Shown in pieces: positions 34,657 to 42,585 of a stretch of 49,394 bases of DNA; position 1 is the first letter of the stretch; each line of letters begins with the position of its first letter. Both the position numbers and the translations under genes were made by a program. Below the pieces are notes generated by a model. It was not told the origin of the DNA, did not search any database, and worked only from the letters and a program-made list of their open reading frames with translations. This stretch comes from Bacteroidota bacterium (GTDB taxonomy: Bacteria > Bacteroidota > Bacteroidia > Chitinophagales > LD1): NCBI GenBank assembly GCA_018267365.1, contig JAFDYQ010000035.1:1-49394 (forward strand), given 5' to 3'.

Positions 34657-34670
34657 TTTCCACGTGGAAA
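34657..34670. promoter_or_regulatory. Perfect 14-bp palindrome related to parS
   Basis: TTTCCACGTGGAAA shares the TTCCACGTGGAA core but lacks the outer TGT/ACA bases (12/16 to the full site). It lies in the 123-bp AT-rich gap between lpxD and the M61 gene, so it may be a weak ParB site or an operator for the M61 gene. Confidence 0.4.
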
Positions 34671-34741
34671 TATGTGCGAATAGTATAAATTATTTTATTG
34701 ACAATCAGGCGTTTGTGTTTTTTCCTCGGTTCAAAATCAAT

Positions 34742-35677
34742 TTATAATTGACGCAGTTTCTCCCACATATTAGGTAGCATTTTGATGATGGCAAACTGGC
34801 GGGAAGCGCGGTGTACCTCCTCTGCCGGTGTGCCCAGATATGTTTTGTCCCCTTCCAGAGATTTGGCAGAGGCACTACTGCCCAGCAGCACTGCCCGATC
34901 ACCTACCGATATGTTCTTGCTCAGAGCTGACTTGCCGTAGAGTGTCACGTTGTTGCCCACCCGCACATTGCCCGCTATCCCCACCTGTGCGCAGAGTATA
35001 CAGTTCATGCCTATCGTACTATCGTGCCCTATATGTACCTGGCTATCCAGCTTGGTGCCCTTGCCCACCACGGTATCTGCAGAAACTCCCGCATCTATAG
35101 TGCAGCCACCGCCTATCTCTACATCGTCATGTATCACTGCGCGCCCTACCGTATGCATCTTGTCATAGTGTGTGCCACGGCCCTTGTAGTAGAATGCATC
35201 CCCTCCTATCGTGCTATTGCCATGAATAATGACACGATCTCCGATCACAGAGTGTGCATAGATGGTGACATTGGGATAGATGATGCAGTCGCTGCCTATG
35301 ACCACATGCTCACCGACATAGGCATTAGGATAGATCACAGTACCCTCACCTATCTGTGCACTGGCAGCGATGCTGGCTCCGGTATGCAGCAGCGGCCTTT
35401 GAGCTATGGCCAGGTCATTGTATGCCCGGAAGGGGTCCGATGTATAGAGCAGTGTTTTGCCGGTCGGCGCATCTACTTTCCTGTTGATGAAAATAAAAGA
35501 TGCAGCAGATGCGAGCACAAGCTTGTAGTACTTCTCGTGATCCACAAACGTGATATCGCCGGGAGCCACATTGTGTATTTCATTCATACCGGTCACCATA
35601 CCTGATGCATCTCCTATGATCTCGGCTTGCGCGTGATGTGCTATGTCTCTGACTGCTATAGGCCTGCGAAACTCCAT
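34742..35677 (-). CDS. lpxD: UDP-3-O-acylglucosamine N-acyltransferase (LpxD family)
   Basis: The 311-residue protein has the N-terminal uridine-binding domain (NEIHNVAPGDITFVDHEKYY) followed by hexapeptide repeats forming a left-handed beta helix (about 105-285). Typical LpxD blocks are GSDCIIYPNVTIYAHSVIGD, IHGNSTIGGDAFYY and LDSQVHIGHDSTIG; the histidines of VHIGH are in the place of the catalytic His. LpxD adds the second acyl chain in lipid A synthesis. It is shorter than the usual 340 residues, and this phylum often has a second LpxD-like paralogue, so this copy may be the accessory one. Confidence 0.85.
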   Translation of the reverse strand: MEFRRPIAVRDIAHHAQAEIIGDASGMVTGMNEIHNVAPGDITFVDHEKYYKLVLASAASFIFINRKVDAPTGKTLLYTSDPFRAYNDLAIAQRPLLHTGASIAASAQIGEGTVIYPNAYVGEHVVIGSDCIIYPNVTIYAHSVIGDRVIIHGNSTIGGDAFYYKGRGTHYDKMHTVGRAVIHDDVEIGGGCTIDAGVSADTVVGKGTKLDSQVHIGHDSTIGMNCILCAQVGIAGNVRVGNNVTLYGKSALSKNISVGDRAVLLGSSASAKSLEGDKTYLGTPAEEVHRASRQFAIIKMLPNMWEKLRQL

Positions 35678-35927
35678 GTTTCTCTGATAATGGGCGGCAA
35701 TTTAGTCAGAATGACATGGTCGTCCAGACACATGTGAGCATACATTTCTCCTCTGCACTAAATGGTACACACCTGCTACATAGACGGATCAGGTAACAAT
35801 GCTTAACAACCTACCTGTCCATTTTTACGCTACATTCGGAGCTATAATTATTATGAGGTGTAGTGTGTCTCCCCATAGTATCGGAGCGTTGTAAAGAGGG
35901 GGCCGCCCACCGCGTCAAAACAGAATA

Positions 35928-38900
35928 GTGGAAATCAATCGTCAATATCAGTCTCTGATCGAGAATCTCGACAGGTTTATCCGTAAATACTACGCTAACG
36001 AAGCCATTCGTGGGGCTATATTCTCCGGTATATATGTCTTGGGCTTCTTCCTGGCTATCAATCTGATGGAGTATTATCTCTATCTGTCTCCGGGGCTGCG
36101 CAAGGTGCTTTTCTTTGGATTTATTCTTTCTTCTCTGGCTTTCGTCGGGCGTTTTCTGGTATTACCACTGCTACATCAGTATCGGCTGGGCAAAGTGATC
36201 TCTCACGAGCAGGCGGCCAATATCATAGGCAATCATTTTGGCGAGGTAAAAGACAAGCTGCTGAATGTACTGCAGCTGAAAAAGCTCGCTACGCTCGAAG
36301 ACTACTCTCTGGTCAATGCCAGTATCAACCAGAAGATCACAGAGCTCAAGCCCATCACCTTTGCCAATGCCATAGATCTGCGTCAAAATCGCCGCTATGC
36401 ACGGTTTCTCGTGCCACCGGTGCTCCTGTTCCTGTTTATCATCATCGCTGCGCCCAATATCATCAAGCAAGGGACGCAACGACTCTATCACAATGACACC
36501 ACTTTTGAAAAAGAAGCTCCTTTCCACTTTGTGGTAAAAAACGAAAACCTCACGGCGCTCCAGTTTGACAACTATGACCTGGAGGTGACTACTACGGGCG
36601 ATGCACAGCCGAGCGAAATGTACCTGGAGACCGATGGCGGTATATTCAAGCTGCGCCAGAAAGAGAAAAACCTCTTTGTACATGAGTTTGTGAATGTGCA
36701 AAAGACGACACCATTCCACCTCAGCGCCAATGGATTTAAGTCCAAAGAGTTTGCGCTGACCGTGACGGCCAAGCCCGTCGTATCCGGCTTTGAGATAGCG
36801 GCAGCGTATCCGGCATACATAGGCAAGCAGAACGAGAAGATCAAAAATGTAGGTGACCTCACTGTGCCGTATGGCACGAGGCTGGTCTGGCACTTTGATG
36901 CCCGCAATACAGAAAACATTGTGTTCAAACTCGGAGACAGCCTCTATCCCACTACACGTACAGGGGATGGCCGGTTCTCTTTCAGCAAAACTGCACTCCA
37001 GGGCGGCAGCTATGGCATCAAGGTTTCCAATGCCGAAGTAAAGGATGCGGACTCGGTTTTCTACTCGCTCACCGTAGTGCCGGACCTCTACCCGGTGATC
37101 AATGTGCAGGAAAACCGCGACTCGGCTAATGACCATTACTTCTACTACCTGGGAGACATATCAGATGACTATGGCTTGCGCAGGCTGACTTTCAACTACC
37201 AGATAGAGCGCGCCGACTCAGACAGCGGTGGCAATGTGTCTAAATCGGTGGATGTTCCTTTCACAGCGGGCGCAGCGTCGAGATTCAACTACTACTGGAA
37301 TATGTCTGAGCTAGGCATCAAGCCCGGTGATCGCATGAGCTACTACTTTGAGGTGTGGGATAATGACGGCATACATGGTAGCAAGTCTATGAAATCGGCG
37401 CTCATGAAGTTTGACATGCCGACCATGAAGGAGATAGACAAGCAGCTGGCGGAGGACAATAAAGAGATAAAAGATGACATCAAGCAGACCATGAAAGATG
37501 CCCATGACCTGAAGAATAAACTCCAGGACATGCAGGACAAAATGATGGACAAAAAGAACCTCAACTGGGACGATAAGAAGAATATGGCAGACATGATGCA
37601 GAAGCAGAAAGACCTGCAGAAAGAGCTGTCAGAGATGAAGGATAAATTTAGCAAGAACACTGAGAAGCAAAACGAGTACAAAGAGCTGGACGAGAGCATC
37701 CGGGAGAAGCAAAAACAACTACAGGAGCTGGCCAATAATGTGATGAACGATGAGATGAAAAAGCTCATGGACAAGCTGGAGAAGATGCTCGATGAGATGA
37801 CCAAAAAAGATGCCCTGGACAAGATGGAGGACATGAAGGCCAACAATGAAAAGATAGAAAAAGAGCTGGATCGGATGCTGGAGCTTTTCAAGAAGCTGGA
37901 GTTTGATCAGAAGCTGCAGGAGCAGATAGCCAAGCTGGAAAAGCTAGCTGCCGATCAGGAGAAACTGGCCGCAGAGACTGACAAGAAAAATGAAAAGGCC
38001 GGAGACAAGAAAGACGATCAAAAGGGCAAAGATCAGAAGGCAGACAATAAAAATGGAAAGGACAGCAAGGACAACAAGAGCGGGGACAGCAAAAAAGAAG
38101 ACCTGAAGGACAAGCAAGAAAAGCTAAGTCAGGAGACCAAAGACGCTCAAAAAGAAATGGCAGAGCTAAAGAAGCTCAACGAAGAGACCAAGAACAGTGA
38201 GGATATGAAAGGTGCCGAGCAGGATATGAACCAGGCAGAGCAGGATCAGCAGGACGCCGAGCAAAACATGTCTCAGAGCCAAAACTCAAAAGCCTCAAAA
38301 AGCCAGAAGTCTGCAGCTAATAATATGAAAGAGGCTGCCAAGAAAATGGCTAAAATGAAGCAGAGCATGGAGCAGGAGGAGGAGTCTGAAGACATGGCCT
38401 CCCTCCGTCAGCTTTTGAAGAACATCCTCTCTCTCTCTTTTGATCAGGAGCGACTGATGGGCCAGCTGAAGACCATCAATATCAATACGCCGAAGTATGT
38501 AGATATGATGAAAGAGCAGCAGCGTATCAAAGAAAACTCAGTGATGGTGGAGGATAGCCTGTATGCGCTGGCCAAGAGAGTGTTTCGTATAGAATCATTT
38601 GTGACCAAGCAGATGACCGACATCAATAAATATCTGGGCAAATCTATAGCCGAGATGGAAGACCGCAATACGTTTAAGGCGGCTGGCGACCAGCAATATG
38701 TAATGACCGGATATAACAACCTGGCCCTCATGCTCAGCGAGACACAGCAGGATATGCAGCAGCAGGAGTCGCAGAGCAATCCTAAGGACGGCACACCACG
38801 CATGTGCTCCAAGTGCAAAAAGCCCGGAAACGGCCTGCCTAATATATCTAAGATGCAACAACAGCTAAAAGATAAGATCTCACAGCTGGCAGAGCAGATG

Positions 38901-39392
38901 AAAAAAGGCGAAGGCCTGAAACCCGGAGAGAAACCGGGCGGACAGCAGGGGCAGAATGGCATGAGCAAGCAGTTTGCTGAGATGGCGGCGCAGCAGGCAC
39001 AGATGCGCCGCGAGCTGGAGCGCCTCAATGCCGAGGAGAAAAAAGCCGGTAAGGGCGGGCTGAAAGGACTCGATCAGGCCATACAGCAAATGGAGCAGAA
39101 CGAAACAGATTTGGTAAATAAACGTATCACAACAGAGATGCAGCGGAGGCAACAGGAGATCCTGACGCGGCTGCTCGAAGCGGAGAAAGCCGAAAAGGAA
39201 CGCGGAGAGAAACCCGAACGCGAGTCTAATACCGGCAAAGACCAGGAACGCAAGATGCCACCATCACTGGAAGAGTATCTGAAGCAGAAACAGGTCGAAG
39301 TGGATTGGTACAAAACAGTACCTCCTGCTCTGAAACCCTACTATAAAACCCTTGCTGAGAAGTATTTTAAAACCATATCCGGGAGCAACTAA
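35928..39392 (+). CDS. DUF4175-like large coiled-coil membrane protein
   Basis: The 1154-residue protein starts at a GTG (MEINRQYQSLIENLDRFIRKYYANEAIRG). Two transmembrane helices lie near 33-53 and 60-80 and a third near 157-175. A beta-rich extracytoplasmic domain follows (about 190-500). Next is a very long Lys/Asp/Glu/Gln/Met-rich coiled coil (about 500-830), including a low-complexity stretch of Lys-Asp repeats around 685-730. The C-terminal third is Gln/Glu-rich and includes a CSKC pair near residue 960. This matches the Bacteroidota DUF4175 family, whose function is unknown. It probably leads a plus-strand unit with the RsbW-like gene and ybeY. Confidence 0.85.
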   Translation: MEINRQYQSLIENLDRFIRKYYANEAIRGAIFSGIYVLGFFLAINLMEYYLYLSPGLRKVLFFGFILSSLAFVGRFLVLPLLHQYRLGKVISHEQAANIIGNHFGEVKDKLLNVLQLKKLATLEDYSLVNASINQKITELKPITFANAIDLRQNRRYARFLVPPVLLFLFIIIAAPNIIKQGTQRLYHNDTTFEKEAPFHFVVKNENLTALQFDNYDLEVTTTGDAQPSEMYLETDGGIFKLRQKEKNLFVHEFVNVQKTTPFHLSANGFKSKEFALTVTAKPVVSGFEIAAAYPAYIGKQNEKIKNVGDLTVPYGTRLVWHFDARNTENIVFKLGDSLYPTTRTGDGRFSFSKTALQGGSYGIKVSNAEVKDADSVFYSLTVVPDLYPVINVQENRDSANDHYFYYLGDISDDYGLRRLTFNYQIERADSDSGGNVSKSVDVPFTAGAASRFNYYWNMSELGIKPGDRMSYYFEVWDNDGIHGSKSMKSALMKFDMPTMKEIDKQLAEDNKEIKDDIKQTMKDAHDLKNKLQDMQDKMMDKKNLNWDDKKNMADMMQKQKDLQKELSEMKDKFSKNTEKQNEYKELDESIREKQKQLQELANNVMNDEMKKLMDKLEKMLDEMTKKDALDKMEDMKANNEKIEKELDRMLELFKKLEFDQKLQEQIAKLEKLAADQEKLAAETDKKNEKAGDKKDDQKGKDQKADNKNGKDSKDNKSGDSKKEDLKDKQEKLSQETKDAQKEMAELKKLNEETKNSEDMKGAEQDMNQAEQDQQDAEQNMSQSQNSKASKSQKSAANNMKEAAKKMAKMKQSMEQEEESEDMASLRQLLKNILSLSFDQERLMGQLKTININTPKYVDMMKEQQRIKENSVMVEDSLYALAKRVFRIESFVTKQMTDINKYLGKSIAEMEDRNTFKAAGDQQYVMTGYNNLALMLSETQQDMQQQESQSNPKDGTPRMCSKCKKPGNGLPNISKMQQQLKDKISQLAEQMKKGEGLKPGEKPGGQQGQNGMSKQFAEMAAQQAQMRRELERLNAEEKKAGKGGLKGLDQAIQQMEQNETDLVNKRITTEMQRRQQEILTRLLEAEKAEKERGEKPERESNTGKDQERKMPPSLEEYLKQKQVEVDWYKTVPPALKPYYKTLAEKYFKTISGSN

Positions 39393-39431
39393 GCGCGGAT
39401 CAGGCTTTTAACAAGCCGTTGTCCACAATTA

Positions 39432-39462
39432 TTTGTTAAACGCGAGGGCAATTATATATTTG
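39432..39462 (+). promoter_or_regulatory. Bacteroidota promoter directly before the RsbW-like gene
   Basis: TTTG (39432-39435), a 19-bp spacer and TATATTTG (39455-39462) match the -33/-7 consensus exactly. The -7 box ends one base before the ATG at 39464, so transcription would start at or just past that codon. The message is either leaderless or begins translation at the in-frame TTG at 39479. Confidence 0.6.
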
Positions 39463-39463
39463 T

Positions 39464-39877
39464 ATGAATATCGCAATTTTGGAAACCATCACGATCACAT
39501 CTGACCCACACAATATCGCGCAGGTAGAATCTTTCGTAGAAGAGGTGCGCGAAAAATATAATGTCGCTGATGATGCCTTTGGCAATATCCTCATCTCTCT
39601 GACCGAGGCCGCCAATAATGCCATCATTCACGGCAATGGCTGTGATCCGTCTAAGACGGTAGAGATCTCTGTGACACCGGATGAGCGTGGCAAGAATCTC
39701 ACCTTCACAGTCAAGGACCAGGGTAAAGGTTTCGACTATAACAATCTGGCAGATCCTACCGCCTCTGAGAATATAGACAAACCATGCGGCCGAGGAGTGT
39801 TTCTCATGATGCAGCTGGCAGACCTAGTCGTTTTCTCCGGCAATGGCTCTACTGTAGAGATGAAGTTCCGGATCTGA
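39464..39877 (+). CDS. RsbW-like ATP-binding protein (HATPase_c, anti-sigma kinase family)
   Basis: The 137-residue protein is a single GHKL ATPase domain: N box LTEAANNAIIHGN (about 47-58), G1 box DQGKGFD (85-91) and G2 box GRGVFLM (109-115). These small kinases usually bind a sigma factor or phosphorylate an anti-anti-sigma partner. No such partner lies nearby. In related genomes, as I recall, this gene sits between a DUF4175 gene and ybeY, as here, which points to a conserved but unexplained role. It has its own promoter and lies 7 bp upstream of ybeY. Confidence 0.85.
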   Translation: MNIAILETITITSDPHNIAQVESFVEEVREKYNVADDAFGNILISLTEAANNAIIHGNGCDPSKTVEISVTPDERGKNLTFTVKDQGKGFDYNNLADPTASENIDKPCGRGVFLMMQLADLVVFSGNGSTVEMKFRI

Positions 39878-39884
39878 CAGGATC

Positions 39885-40313
39885 ATGGCCATCTCCTTTC
39901 ACAATGCAGACATATCATTCAAACTAGAGAAGAAAGTACTTCTCAAAAAGTTCATCGCTGATACTTTTCAAAAGGAGTGTGGGAAAAAACTCTCGGCTTC
40001 ATATGTGTTCTGCTCAGATGCATATCTTCTGGGCATCAATCAGAGTTTCCTGCAGCATGACTACTATACAGACATTATCACTTTCCCTCTGAGCGAAACT
40101 GATAGCAAAGTGGTGTCTGAGATCTATATTAGCATAGACAGAGTGATAGATAATGCAAAGAAGCACAAGGTCGAAGGCTTTGAAGAGTTACATCGTGTTA
40201 TGTTCCACGGGGCGCTGCATCTGGCTGGCTACAAGGATAAGACCAGAGCGCAACAAAGCCTGATGCGACAGAAGGAGGACGAGTGGATCGATCTATTCAA
40301 AAAATCACACTAA
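39885..40313 (+). CDS. ybeY: rRNA maturation endoribonuclease YbeY
   Basis: The 142-residue protein has the YbeY blocks LQHDYYTDIITF (about 56-67) and SEIYISIDRV, then the zinc site FHGALHLAGYKDKT. His108 and His112 are present, but the third histidine of the canonical HGxLHLxGYDH is replaced in GYKDKT; I recall this variant as common in the phylum. YbeY matures the 3' end of 16S rRNA and takes part in ribosome quality control. Its stop codon overlaps that of the convergent small zinc-ribbon gene. Confidence 0.92.
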   Translation: MAISFHNADISFKLEKKVLLKKFIADTFQKECGKKLSASYVFCSDAYLLGINQSFLQHDYYTDIITFPLSETDSKVVSEIYISIDRVIDNAKKHKVEGFEELHRVMFHGALHLAGYKDKTRAQQSLMRQKEDEWIDLFKKSH

Positions 40314-40486
40314 AGAAAACGGGTGTACTCTCGCAGGCAGCGGTAGCACTTGTATCGGCCTACAGGCAGGGCCAGCGCTAGTATTTTCAGTGCCGGTGTT
40401 TTGGATATGCGTGTCAGGTCTTCGCCACACTTAGGGCAGCAGAGTGCTGTCTTGATTTTGACTGGTTGTATCTTCGTTACCGACAT
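40310..40486 (-). CDS. Small zinc-ribbon protein (58 residues)
   Basis: Reading the minus strand from ATG at 40486 to TAG at 40310 gives 58 residues: MSVTKIQPVKIKTALCCPKC, then GEDLTRISKTPALKILALAL and PVGRYKCYRCLREYTRFL. Two CxxC knuckles, CPKC (17-20) and CYRC (47-50), 26 residues apart, form a rubredoxin/zinc-ribbon pattern with a basic, hydrophobic middle. No family name is certain. It is short enough to be skipped by gene callers, but the paired knuckles, clean stop and snug 4-bp overlap with the ybeY stop support it. An ATG-less alternative start is not evident. Confidence 0.7.
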   Translation of the reverse strand: MSVTKIQPVKIKTALCCPKCGEDLTRISKTPALKILALALPVGRYKCYRCLREYTRFL

Positions 40487-40560
40487 AATGGTTTAATAAA
40501 TGGGGTCAGTGAAAGTAGAAACCCCTTTTGTTAAAACCTAATGATTTTCAATGTTTTTCG

Positions 40561-41556
40561 TTATGATATGGTTAAAATTTCGCCTATATCCAGCAGGTTG
40601 ATTTGGACTCCACCGCCTTTGTCGTTTTTATAGTTGTTTAGTAGTCTATAGGGCTCTCCCATGGGCTCATCTGCCAGGTCATATGTGCCGTAGTGCATGG
40701 GTATAAGGCTTCTTGCACCCAGATCTCTGACTACATCTATGGCCTCCCATGGGCTGGTGTGCACATCCTGCATCATAAAGTCCGGCGTATAGGCTCCCAC
40801 ACCGATGAGGGCAATGTCAATCTCAGGAAATAGCTGCCCTATATGGGCTGGATACTCACAGTACCCGGAATCACCTCCAAAGAAGATTCTTTTCGACCCC
40901 TCTACCATCATGCTACCCCATAGTGTTTCATTGAGATCCCATGGGTAGCGATTGCTCCAATGCTGTGCGGGCAGATAGGTGATGGTCAGGCCATCCTTCA
41001 GCCCGGCATATGGCTGATACCATCCTGCCTCCTGGTATTTCAGCCCCGGTAGCCAGCCAGATACCAGCTTGCCTATATTGAGGCCGGTGAGCAGCTCAAA
41101 TTTATTGTTCTCGTACAGCTCCCTGAGACTGCGACGGTCGCAGTGGTCGCGGTGACCATGAGAGAGCAGCACGTAGTCTATATTTTCAAAGTCGCTCACA
41201 GCACATGGCAGCTCACTGTATCTTTTCACAAAACCTCCCAAAGTATAGAATACAGGATCTGTGATGATCTGCACACCATTGATGCGTATGAAAAAGCTGG
41301 CGTGGCCCAGCCAGACGATGCAGTCCTCCTTTGTGGTGAGAAACTTTTTATTTTTCACCACATTGACACGCCAGGTATCAGCCTTTTTTTCTGCTGCTTT
41401 GGGTTTGGGGGAGGTCTGCCACTTCAGCACCTTGGAGAAGGAACCACCGAATTTCTTTTTCGGATCAAAGAAGCGCTTGCCCGTGTGGGGATTGCCCTCC
41501 CAGCCATCGAGGATCACTGGTAGCTCTTCATTTTTGATGTATCTGATGTGGGCCAT
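40561..41556 (-). CDS. Metallo-beta-lactamase-fold hydrolase (NAPE-PLD/UlaG-like)
   Basis: The 331-residue cytoplasmic protein has the metal motif SHGHRDHCD (His133, His135, Asp137, His138), preceded by WLGHASFFIRINGVQIITDPVF. Further ligand regions follow: PAQHWSNRYPWD, FFGGDSGYCEY and PMHYGTYDL. WLGHASF, QHWSNR and GDSGY are typical of the N-acyl-phosphatidylethanolamine phospholipase D-like branch. The substrate in bacteria is unknown; phospholipid-type phosphodiesters are possible. It is divergent from exonuclease III. Confidence 0.88.
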   Translation of the reverse strand: MAHIRYIKNEELPVILDGWEGNPHTGKRFFDPKKKFGGSFSKVLKWQTSPKPKAAEKKADTWRVNVVKNKKFLTTKEDCIVWLGHASFFIRINGVQIITDPVFYTLGGFVKRYSELPCAVSDFENIDYVLLSHGHRDHCDRRSLRELYENNKFELLTGLNIGKLVSGWLPGLKYQEAGWYQPYAGLKDGLTITYLPAQHWSNRYPWDLNETLWGSMMVEGSKRIFFGGDSGYCEYPAHIGQLFPEIDIALIGVGAYTPDFMMQDVHTSPWEAIDVVRDLGARSLIPMHYGTYDLADEPMGEPYRLLNNYKNDKGGGVQINLLDIGEILTIS

Positions 41557-41620
41557 ATGTAGCTAGGGACGGATATACCGCGAAAATATTTATCCTTACA
41601 GGAGTTTTAAAACCATCTCT

Positions 41621-42394
41621 ATGCCAGAAATAGAAATACTCTCTTATAATGTGAACGGTGTACGGGCCGCGATCAAAAATGGACTGCTCGACTGGCTGAA
41701 GGACCATCCCTGTGATGTAGTCTGCCTGCAGGAGATAAAGGCTGATGATGATACTTTCGACTCCTCGGCTTTCCACCAGCTGGGGTACGAGAGCTATACC
41801 TTTCCCGCGGTCAAAAAGGGCTACAGTGGCGTAGCTATACTCACCCGTATCACACCGGATGCAGTCGTAAAGGGCTGCGGTATCAAAGTCTACGATGAGG
41901 AGGGACGAAACATCCGCATAGACATCGGAGACCTGAGTATCATGAGCGCCTACTTTCCCAGTGGTACTACAGGAGATGAGCGTCAGTCGGTGAAAATGAA
42001 ATACCTGGACGATTTCTTTGACTATATCCATACCCTGCAAAAGGAAAGACCCAAGATCGTGATCTGCGGAGACTACAATATAGCCCATACCGAGATAGAC
42101 ATACACAATCCTGTGTCTAACAAGGACACCTCCGGATTCAAGCCCGAAGAGCGCGCATGGATGACAAAGTTTTTTGAGTCGGGCTTTGTAGACACATTCC
42201 GCCATGTCTGCACCGACCCGCATCAATACTCCTGGTGGAGCTACCGGGCCAACTCGCGCGCCAATAACAAAGGCTGGCGCATAGATTATATCTCAGTGAC
42301 ACGAAACATCCGGGAAAATGTAGTGTCTGCCACCATCTATCAGGATGCCGTGCACTCCGACCACTGTCCGGTCTATCTGCGGCTACGCAGGTAA
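41621..42394 (+). CDS. xth: Exodeoxyribonuclease III
   Basis: The 257-residue protein carries the endonuclease/exonuclease/phosphatase motifs of ExoIII: ILSYNVNGVRAA with Asn10/Asn12, CLQEIKA with metal-binding Glu38, AYFPSG, the catalytic ICGDYNIAHTEID, the WWSYRA strand, and the final HSDHCPV. It cuts at abasic sites and digests 3' ends in base-excision repair. It has no obvious partner in an operon. Confidence 0.95.
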   Translation: MPEIEILSYNVNGVRAAIKNGLLDWLKDHPCDVVCLQEIKADDDTFDSSAFHQLGYESYTFPAVKKGYSGVAILTRITPDAVVKGCGIKVYDEEGRNIRIDIGDLSIMSAYFPSGTTGDERQSVKMKYLDDFFDYIHTLQKERPKIVICGDYNIAHTEIDIHNPVSNKDTSGFKPEERAWMTKFFESGFVDTFRHVCTDPHQYSWWSYRANSRANNKGWRIDYISVTRNIRENVVSATIYQDAVHSDHCPVYLRLRR

Positions 42395-42405
42395 GCCAGG
42401 ATGCT

Positions 42406-42426
42406 ATTTGAATTAATCAAATTTGA
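42406..42426. promoter_or_regulatory. Repeated ATTTGA half-sites upstream of tetR
   Basis: ATTTGA, TCAAAT and ATTTGA follow one another, giving ATTTGAATTAATCAAAT (a 6-bp inverted repeat with a 5-bp centre) overlapping the palindrome TCAAATTTGA. This could be an operator for the TetR-type regulator, but it lies about 110 bp before the predicted promoter and directly after xth, so it might belong to a weak terminator instead. Confidence 0.3.
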
Positions 42427-42536
42427 TGGTTTTTCAATGTGACAATCCTTAAAATCGCCTGGATGGCGTCATTCCTACGTTTTAGCAGCCTTTTGTGCAA
42501 TCTGGAGCGGAAACCGCGGAAACATTTTTGGTAAAA

Positions 42537-42568
42537 TTTGTTTCCCTCGTTTTTGCTCCCTACTTTTG
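42537..42568 (+). promoter_or_regulatory. Promoter of the efflux operon
   Basis: TTTG (42537-42540), a 20-bp spacer and TACTTTTG (42561-42568) match the Bacteroidota consensus. The start codon of tetR lies 17 bases after the -7 box, leaving a short leader. Confidence 0.65.
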
Positions 42569-42585
42569 CACCCGCTATACACAAA

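Noticed and set aside
34656..34671. Full parS site between lpxD and the M61 gene
   Set aside because: The inner 14 bp are a perfect palindrome, but the outer bases do not fit (12/16); kept only as a related palindrome.
35678..35927. Replication origin at the strand switch
   Set aside because: The 250-bp gap between lpxD and the DUF4175 gene has no DnaA boxes; gene polarity alone is not enough.
36171..37136. 321-codon minus-strand frame inside the DUF4175 gene
   Set aside because: Antisense to a conserved domain; composition is that of a shadow frame.
40201..40216. parS-like match in ybeY (TGTTCCACGG...)
   Set aside because: Only the left half fits; it encodes the conserved FHG of the zinc motif, which explains the sequence.
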